DNA of 64,000 bases from Dicyema japonicum (taxonomy: Eukaryota > Dicyemida > Rhombozoa > Dicyemidae). The notes beneath the pieces are model-generated. The model made no database searches and was not told the DNA's origin. It saw only the letters and a program-made list of their open reading frames with translations. Both the position numbers and the translations under genes were made by a program. Position 1 is the first letter of the stretch; each line of letters opens with the position of its first letter. The stretch spans positions 290,006-354,005 of the forward strand of contig RDEW01000046.1 in assembly GCA_011109175.1 (NCBI GenBank). The letters are read 5' to 3'. Below are positions 57,236-64,000 of the stretch, in pieces.

Positions 57236-58005
57236 TTTTATTAAAGAAGTTCAAATTTTATTGTGGCGGCATGCGGTTCAACTGTTGTCGTGGTGGCGCC
57301 CAGTGCAAGTTTTGCATTAAAGAGAACCGTTTGAATTTCTTCACACCTCTACGTATTTTTGAAGGGTGGCTTACCAATTTCAATTTGCAAAGGCTTAATT
57401 ATTTTAATTTTTTGTTAATAAATTGTTTTCCATTAAAAATACTTAATATTTACAGTTTGGTGACTATAAGTGCAATTGTTCCTCAATCACTACTACTTGG
57501 ATAGCAATCACTTGACCTACCTAGAATCTTATTAAGAAATCCTCCCTTTTAGCAAAAAAGCAGTAAAAGCGATTGTCTAAAATTATTGAGGATTTTTACT
57601 TTATTAGTTTTGCAAAAATGTCTTTTGTATATTATTATCATATATCTTTAAGAACAGAAATGGACTTTGTTTCTTTAGTTTTCATCGCTTTCCTGTACAT
57701 AATTTTTGAGTTTGAGAAACGTGAGGTCTAGTTGAAATAAACTTGTGAATTAAGATGATCAAAATACTCAAGTATTTTTGTCAAAAACAATAGTTAATAA
57801 CTTGATATGAAATATTTACCATTAAAACTTGGCTAACAAATTTTTGTATAGAAACGAGGACAAGCATAACGACTTATTAACCTTAATGAAATAATAAATG
57901 ATATTTACTCACCATTTGTTCAAAAAATATTTATTGGAAATGTATTAGGCTCATGATGGGTCGTTGGATTGAAAGGTAAATAGAACATTAAGATTATTTA
58001 TTTTC
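57236..58005. other. Spacer, nothing recognised
   Basis: A Cys-rich frame 'RFNCCRGGAQCKFCIKENRL' (57270-57330) has no introns or family and is probably chance. Confidence 0.4.
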
Positions 58006-58009
58006 TTCG

Positions 58010-58745
58010 GTCCTTCATGATTCCGAAGAGAGGTGGAGAAGTAGATCTGCCTTCTTCAATTTTCATCACACGTCCTACTGTCCCAGACATCACTTTATTT
58101 TTTAGAGGAAGAGTTTTCATAATGGTAGTCATCCCCAGTGGAATTGGTCAGGAGGAGGTAAGAGGATCATTTTCAGTAACTGTGTTATACCAGAAGGACT
58201 CGTCGTCTCGCAGAATTGACCTTCGCTGAAAATACCATCTTTCTTATTCGAACTCGCGTTCAGCCAAAAGGGGGTTTGGTTGACAAAAACAGACGTTCTT
58301 TCTTTGGTTCCTTCCTAGGAGGATGGGTAAGTGAGGAGGGTGAATATTATAGTTAACATCGTTAATACCTGGACTCTTTCCGTTATTCAGTTTATTGGAA
58401 TGTCTAAACATCTCGGATCTCCGACAACTGATGTATCTCTTTATTATCATTTCTTAAAAGGGATTTAAAGTAGTCGAAATTTTTTTCGATCATCTCATCT
58501 CTCTGGACGGCATTCTCTCAATGTTGGAACATTTTATCGATTGAGACTGTTGACCTCAGGAGACGTGGAACAAAATCCAGGCCCAAAGAAGTTAACAATC
58601 TAGAGCGTAAACATAAACAAGATCAGAGGAAAGATTGCCGAACTTTCCTTATTCTTGGAGAGGAACAGAGTAGATATCTGCCTTCTCCAGGAAACGAAGC
58701 TTTCAGAAAACATTTCTACTCCTCTCTTTAATGGAGATAGGATTT
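58010..58745 (+). mobile_element. LINE 5' part with 2A peptide and start of endonuclease
   Basis: At 58529-58585 the plus strand encodes 'TFYRLRLLTSGDVEQNPGP', a full 2A ribosome-skipping motif (DxExNPGP with the upstream LLxSG). After it comes 'KKLTI', one stop, and in the same frame 'SVNINKIRGKIAELSLFLER', 'NRVDICLLQETKLSEN', the start of an AP endonuclease. The 5' leader (58010-58150) recurs at 56110-56240. The RT is absent. Confidence 0.85.
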
Positions 58746-59127
58746 CTTTTTATTTTATTACTGTCTTCTTTTACATATCTTGTATTCTATATGCGTAGTC
58801 TTAAGTTTTTTGTGTTCTCGATGAAATAGCAATATGTTTGTCATATAAACGAGCCGATGGTGACGTTCTCATGTAACAATGACCGTACAATGGTTTTAAT
58901 TCCGTTTTAGATTGACGTCCATCGATCTTTTGGTAGAATCTCGGTGTTCAATTATGAAATAAATTGATTTGAGAATATGTAAACAGATAATATAATCATT
59001 CTGATTGTAAATGAGAATTTTTTTCCTTTGTCCCATCCAAGTGGTTACATGTTGAATGTCCTGCTGCACAGAGAGTCACTCAAAGCATTACCAATCAAGC
59101 TCATCATTCCTCTACTATGAGCTTTAA

Positions 59128-59335
59128 TGAAATTTTCGTCTCTACGACGTATTCATACTTTTGCGTTCCAGTCTTGGGGGAAGCACGTATGGCAACGGGA
59201 AGATTTGAATAAAAATTTTCAATTTCTACAGGACATTTCATTGCCATATCCATTGCATACGTGTTAACATAGTCAGAGGCATTTTTCTCATCATTAGTTG
59301 TAATATTTATATCCTCCCACTAACTCTCCAACACT
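59128..59335 (-). CDS. Unidentified minus-strand open frame
   Basis: The frame reads 'NEKNASDYVNTYAMDMAMKC', 'PVEIENFYSNLPVAIRASPK', 'TGTQKYEYVVETKISLKLIV'. Upstream (59400-59530) lies 'YGVLVSCLQKTKLNKYLDKL', perhaps another exon. No family is recognised; could be a decayed gene or transposon. Confidence 0.3.
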
Positions 59336-59689
59336 TGTGACTTTAGTTGACATGAGGTTTATGGGTTGCAAAACCATTATGATTTAAGTAAAATTACCAT
59401 GCATCGTCCAACTAGTTTATCCAAATATTTGTTTAGCTTGGTCTTTTGGAGACAAGAGACTAAAACTCCATAACGACTGCGGTCCTCGGACAACTGTTTT
59501 CTTAGTAGTGAAGAGAAAATTCCTCTGAAGTTAAATGTCGTAAATAAAAGTTTTCCAGTGTTGTATTAAGCATATGAGCAATAGAGGGACGTCACCACCT
59601 AAATAAATAAAAACCTTCTCAAATATAGGAAACCGGTAACTAGCATAAAAGTAACAACCAAAAACTCTAGCTTCAAGAGATCAGACATC

Positions 59690-59888
59690 TCTGGTGAGAA
59701 TCAGAAATCGAAGACGAACCAGGACAAGAGTAGATAAATCGATTGTCAGATTCTGTTCATATAATCTTGTAAAGAAGTATGATTACCTTGGCAAAGGCGA
59801 CACAAACTTTTCTCCAATGGAAGTTCGTGTGGACATCGAGATCACTTCTTTTCCTTTTTCCCGAGTTAATAAATTAAATAAACCCTTG
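59690..59888 (+). mobile_element. LINE-A 3' terminus, stop lost
   Basis: Plus frame 'YLGKGDTNFSPMEVRVDIEIT' less its first residue, then continuing into the UTR (GAGATCACTTC); tail GAGTTAATAAATTAAATAAA. Confidence 0.5.
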
Positions 59889-59899
59889 CCCTCCTTCTA

Positions 59900-60160
59900 A
59901 TGAATGAAATGACAGATAATGAAGACATTATATGTATAAAGTATCGAAGAAGTGTCGGGTACACCAAGATACTAATAGTCTGGTCACAACTCTGGGTGAT
60001 TTTGACATTGGTTCTTTACCTTAGTGGTAACTATTAGTCAAAATGGTAGAAAACGTTTTATCCTTTTCTACAGATATTTCCTATTTTCTTAGTCTCTTAA
60101 CTTTTTGATTAAGTCGAGACTTATAAAGCACGTGTACAATCAATAGAAGGATATTATTGA
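59900..60160 (+). CDS. Small single-helix membrane protein, unrecognised
   Basis: ATG at 59900. Introns of 23 nt (60027-60049) and 22 nt (60092-60113) leave exactly 72 codons ending in a TGA at 60158-60160. The product has an acidic/basic head ('DNEDIICIKYRRSVGYTK'), one membrane helix ('ILIVWSQLWVILTLVLYL') and a polar tail ('ETYKARVQSIEGYY'). Splice geometry and exact frame support it. It is convergent with CEP43, 114 bp away. Function unknown. Confidence 0.45.
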
Positions 60161-60274
60161 GACCATGAATGAAGTGTCCTCGGTATGTTTGATTGAAAAA
60201 GTGAGCTAAACCAAGTAACACAAAGTCTTTAAAATATTCGATTATTTAATGTAATTAAGGGTTCAACATCATCA

Positions 60275-60989
60275 CTAAACATCACAGATGGGTTCAGCAT
60301 CCTCAATGATGTCACATTCAGATTCACTTATCTTTGAAGCAGACACGTCGTCAATTGAATCAGCATTCTAACTTAAATTTACATGGACAACCTCGTACAG
60401 ATCACTCTGAGAAGACGATGACTTTAACAGGGCATCCACAATATTTTTCTTCTCCAGTCTTGTTTTCTCATTTTCAAAAAAATCTTCCTTGTCACACTGT
60501 TCTAAGGTTTTGACTGACTCGGAACGACAGGGAGGATGCATAGAGCTGCTAACCAGCTGCAGTAGGATGGGGACCCCTGAAGAATCTGGGTCATCTAGTT
60601 TAAGAGCTTCAATGATCTCTTTTCGGGTCATCGAACATCTTTGCTGAAAATAAGGCAGAAAGTACAATCGAGCATTCCGGTAGAAAAACAGACTCAGTTT
60701 TCTCAAGTTTAAAGAAATTCAAGAAATCGACGATAATACTGAAAGCCAACAGGCCGTCCTCACTTTGAACAAATTCGGCGACTTTATTACGACTTGCTCC
60801 TTTCTGATTGATATAATAAGGAAGAAAACCTGGAAAATTCCCTGGTTTTCAAGCAGTAGAAAAATGCTTGCACGAATTTTGGCCTAATAGTAATGTAGAT
60901 ACCATTACTTTCACACTACCAAGGATTCCGTTGGAGTTAAGGTTTTGTAATACCAAATCTCTCAATTCAGTATCATCTTCATTTGACAT
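60275..60989 (-). CDS. CEP43: CEP43/FOP-like centrosomal protein
   Basis: Start 60989, introns of 25, 26, 22 and 24 nt, 205 aa to the TAG at 60275-60277. The N-terminus 'EDDTELRDLVLQNLNSNGIL', 'KAKIRASIFLLLENQ' and 'NKVAEFVQSEDGLLAFSIIV', 'DFLNFFKLEKTESVFLPE' matches the TOF/LisH dimerisation domain of FOP (FGFR1OP), including the DGxLxxSxVxDFLxFFxLxxTxxVFxPE core. FOP anchors microtubules and caps distal centrioles, and is needed for cilia. The acidic C-terminus 'SIDDVSASKISESECDIIED' parallels the family end, though the protein is half the human length. Dicyemids are heavily ciliated, which fits. Confidence 0.88.
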
Positions 60990-61159
60990 TTTCGAATTTG
61001 GTTGTCCAGTGATAACAATTTTAAATCAGTATTTATTTATTAAATATAAATATATTTTTTTATTATATAATATGTTGGACTGGACTTTGTAAGAAAGATG
61101 ATCTTTTTTATGTAAGAAATAGCGTGCTTCCTCGTTAGTGAGGTCAAGTAATTGACTGA

Positions 61160-62385
61160 CTAACATGTTCAGGCTTTGTAGGAACTTTAAAGAGGTTGAT
61201 TATGCGGGAGAAGATTTCATTTTATTGGGACTTTTGTTTGATCAACAGATGTGTTTTTTAAACTTTAGCATAAATCGACTTTCAAATGTCCAAAAAAAGT
61301 AAACTTTCCCAAATTTGCCATTTTTGGTTCCAGCATTTTTTGCGGCAAATTTGAAATGGAAAATTTCAGAATTTAATCAATAATTTTAAAATAGTTATTG
61401 GGAAACTTCTCGTCGATGAAAAAACTAAATTTGATTTTTTACAAAAACAAAATTTTCGAATATTTGCTTTAAATCTTGTAGTAGATGTAATAAAGACGAC
61501 ATTCTCTTCGTTTTCAACGTTCTCAAGAAGATCCTTTTCAATTTCGCTTTACTCTTTCAGAACTTTAATACGGAAAAGAACATCGATAATCATATTTTTT
61601 TGAAACACCTTGGCATTTTTATTTTTCCAATCATAAAGGCTTTAATTTATGATTTTCAGACATATCTGCGCATAACATCACAGATACTTTATCTTTGAAG
61701 TTCTTGTATCACCGAACGGAGTTTTGCAGATACTTATGGGTGGAACAAGCTTGTAAAAAATCCCAGTTTCATCCAGGTTATAAATCTGATCGCAGGTATA
61801 TGACTTTGAAACCTCTTGAAATTCTTTGAGAAACCCTTCATTGTCGACACTTTTGCCAGTTCACATTTCCCATGTAATTTCCGCATCCGAAATCCATGCC
61901 TTTTCTTAAATTTGGATAAAAATCCACGAGTTTTTGAACAATGCACCTTAAAATTTAAAAACATTAAGAATACCTTTTGATTCCATCGAATCCATCCACT
62001 CTACAAGCTTTTCATCAGTTACGGGAACTCTAACTTTTTGACTTTTTGTTAAGAATTTTTTAGTTTTGAATTGTTCAAAAATTGACTCACGACTCTTTAA
62101 GGTAGCGCTAACTGTCTTCCGGCAAACAAAAATGAAAATTTATCGACATTCTTTGGCATGATAAATAAAGTTGTCTGTATCCTTATAACACAATATTTGG
62201 CAAATTCCCATCATCTTCTTACAATGCCTGACATTTCAATACTTGCTACGCCTGTTATGTAGTTCTTTCCACTTCGATTATATTAAAATCACATTTTCCT
62301 TAGGTGGATTTCCTGATAAAAACGCCCCGAGTTTTTCGAGTTCTTGCTTACTTCTTCGACGCATCAGAAACCCTCATAAATATGT
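61160..62385 (-). mobile_element. Tigger/pogo-superfamily transposase remnant
   Basis: Minus frames: 'RKTVSATLKSRESIFEQFKT' (HTH region, 62090), 'GFLSKFKKRHGFRMRKLHGK' (CENP-B-type DNA binding, about 61900), 'TCDQIYNLDETGIFYKLVPP' (first catalytic Asp, about 61765) and 'KDKVSVMLCADMSENHKLKP' (about 61670). Then it decays. The order is that of jerky/Tigger transposases. Frame breaks throughout; TIRs not located. Confidence 0.75.
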
Positions 62386-63265
62386 TAAATGTTTTCACGA
62401 GTTGTTATAATCAAATAAAATCAATCAATTTCAACCTCCAAATTTCCCCTGTTATGATGAAAAGATTTTCTATTTCTCGTTGAAGTTTAAATTAGCTCAG
62501 CCGTTGAAATCATTTTGAATATACATTTTGATGATTATGGATAGCTTTAGAAGATTGGTAGTTTTGATGGGATAAATTTTACTGCGCCTTCAGATGCAGC
62601 ATGAGTGCATATTAGTCCTCTTTCAGTTCATCGAAACATTTGGTGGATACGGTCCTTAACTCTTATTCAGGATTAAACATTTTTGTCTCCGTCAAAAGAT
62701 ATGAATATAAGGCAGTTGAACCGGATGATCTCATTAATCAGAATTGTTTTAGGGGTGCAAGAAGACTTGGCTACCTCAAAATGGCTAGCTGCCATTCAAT
62801 GGGTGCTTAATTGAATGCTTAACGTGCAGAAATCATCAACTTGGTGGATAATGAGAATGATATAGTGATAATAGAGTCCTCGTTCCATCTTCACCTTAAA
62901 GTGTATGTGTAACGAAAATGTCGCTATGGACGTTGGATCAATCCCTATGATTATAATCCATGTAATGCAAATTGAGTGTGGACAGTTTCCCTCGGAATCT
63001 ATTTCTCAACGAGAGGTTAAATGAGCTTTCCTCTGCTTGCCTCCATTATTTTTAGAGCTCATTTGTCTCTCATGGAGCGATGGAAGACGACCTGATTGGA
63101 TAACAACCTTCCCTTTTCAAAAGGACTAAATCTTTGATGGGACAGTACGTGGGTTTACATTTGCTGCTTCTGTGGTTTACATTCCAAGCAAGTCAAGGAT
63201 CACAAAAAAAGAGAAGTACCAAAATATTTTGGAAGATCATTTGTTAGTCCCTTTTGATGTAAACT
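62386..63265. other. Unassigned, possible Tc1-like scrap
   Basis: Plus 63150-63255 reads 'FAASVVYIPSKSRITKKEKY', 'QNILEDHLLVPF', as in the C-terminal third of Tc1/mariner-like transposases. Nothing else is identified. Confidence 0.35.
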
Positions 63266-63269
63266 GAAA

Positions 63270-63475
63270 TTTTAGGCAGAGTAATATAACTTCGCTCCTC
63301 TGTTACCTTTAATCCTTAAAGACCGCACCATTCTCTTATTTCTTCCATATAAACACTTAGTATCATCTCCAAGGTCATACTCTATATCTGGCTTCACATC
63401 TAGGTTTCTTGAAGAGGAAAGATTTTCGTCTCTCTGCCACGTGTCCTTCACAAAATAGTTATTACATTTTATCAT
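63270..63475 (-). mobile_element. LINE palm scrap related to 49860-50275
   Basis: In one minus frame 'SVYMEEIREWCGL' parallels 'NVYMEEIKNLS' at 50240-50265. Otherwise frame-disrupted. Confidence 0.45.
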
Positions 63476-63477
63476 AG

Positions 63478-63550
63478 AAGGTATAGCTCATCTGGCTACC
63501 GGACAGCCACCATAGCATATTTTGTGGCTGTCGACCCTCAGCTGACATAA
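63478..63550 (+). repeat. tRNA-like (SINE head or tRNA pseudogene) candidate
   Basis: A good A box, TAGCTCATCTGG (63484-63495), lies about 42 nt before a B-box-like GTCGACCC (63528-63535), the spacing of RNA polymerase III promoters. A clean cloverleaf cannot be drawn; a 6-bp AGCCAC/GTGGCT stem sits between. Confidence 0.35.
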
Positions 63551-64000
63551 GATGTTTCGTTAGTTAGTTCCGGGGACTCCAGATGCTATTCGGTCCTCCA
63601 CGATGAAAAAATATACTTGCCCATTGCAATGTCTTGCGATGTTCCGAAATGTAGACAGCTATAGCATCTCGGTGACGTCCTTCTGGCCCATTCCAACTGA
63701 TTTCCATCTATCAAATAGAAGAACCAAAGAAACTAGGAATAAAGGAGACAGCTTCTGTACTCAATTTTAAGCTCATCTTTACAACACGGACTCCCCTTCC
63801 ATTTTAAAAGACGTTTCAGTAACTCAATGGTGTGGGTTAGTTCGTTCATATTAGTTCGTTATCATCTTTCCTTCGCATAACCACAGGTTTGTATGATTAC
63901 CAGTTCGTGTTTTTGGTGAGGTTATGTAAGCAAAGACTGATGTCTTGAGAGGTGAAAGAATGGTCTGACCTGTTAGGGTTTATATGTTTCTGGTGTGAGG
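63551..64000. other. Window end, nothing recognised
   Basis: No exon, domain or repeat could be supported here; it may be the body of the element that begins at 63478. Confidence 0.4.

Noticed and set aside
60350-60400. A 15-nt intron (GTAAATTTAAGTTAG) near the end of CEP43, which would be a record-short intron
   Set aside because: A 24-nt intron with an upstream GT donor and the same acceptor gives the same frame and matches the length of all other introns.

Overview
The window is nuclear DNA of a very intron-compressed, AT-rich animal. Every recognisable gene is cut by spliceosomal introns of about 20-34 nt, mostly 22-26 nt, with GT..AG (a few GC..AG) ends. When these tiny introns are removed, metazoan proteins of normal length appear: glycogen phosphorylase (841 aa), actin (376 aa), TRAP-gamma (184 aa), CEP43/FOP (205 aa). 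The only animals I know of with such introns are dicyemid mesozoans (Dicyema and relatives, parasites of cephalopod kidneys). That assignment is inference from intron size plus gene content; nothing in the window names the species. In this annotation 'LINE-A', 'LINE-B', 'LINE-E' and 'LINE-G' are my own labels for non-LTR retrotransposon families told apart by protein motifs.

Layout: 0-1 kb ankyrin gene (-) and a tiny two-exon candidate (+). 1.5-3.4 kb LINE debris. 3.5-4.65 kb GPN1 GTPase (+), carrying several lesions. 5.2-5.8 kb globin (-). 6.4-10.6 kb retroelement graveyard with rearranged LINE-A and LINE-B. 10.7-11.3 kb TRAP-gamma (SSR3, +), convergent with an intact 13-intron glycogen phosphorylase (-, 11.4-14.2 kb). 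15.7-16.05 kb dead cation-efflux transporter (-). 17.0-17.46 kb two-helix membrane protein (-). 18-20.7 kb LINEs. 20.97-21.65 kb HSCB co-chaperone (-). 23.5-24.2 kb secreted CUB-LDLa protein (-). 24.3-27.7 kb LINE-A and hAT pieces. 27.75-28.3 kb mitochondrial ribosomal protein S18 (+). 28.5-35.1 kb LINE pile-up with an unexplained 194-bp direct repeat. 35.3-36.5 kb actin (-). 36.9-39.97 kb LINE-E and LINE-G. 39.9-40.7 kb CRIB plus UBA-like ACK-type tail (-). 41.3-44.6 kb LINE-A. 45.4-45.9 kb PAP2 lipid phosphatase (-). 46.1-47.96 kb lamin (-). 49-52.4 kb LINE, hAT and LTR remnants. 52.5-55.6 kb alpha-actinin (-). 56.1-59.9 kb LINEs, including one with a canonical 2A 'stop-go' peptide. 59.9-60.2 kb small membrane protein (+). 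60.3-61.0 kb CEP43/FOP (-). 61.2-64 kb Tigger-like and other transposon debris.

The host genes are ordinary cell machinery: ER translocation, glycogen use, mitochondrial Fe-S and ribosome function, cytoskeleton, nuclear lamina, centriole. Neighbours show no functional relation, and there are no operons or prokaryotic features. The genome-level story is the contrast between nearly minimal introns and intergenic space densely filled with degenerate non-LTR retrotransposons, at least eleven of them sharing the same 3' terminus. A few genes (GPN1, lamin, alpha-actinin) need single-base corrections to read through, so either consensus errors or real pseudogenisation must be considered for those.
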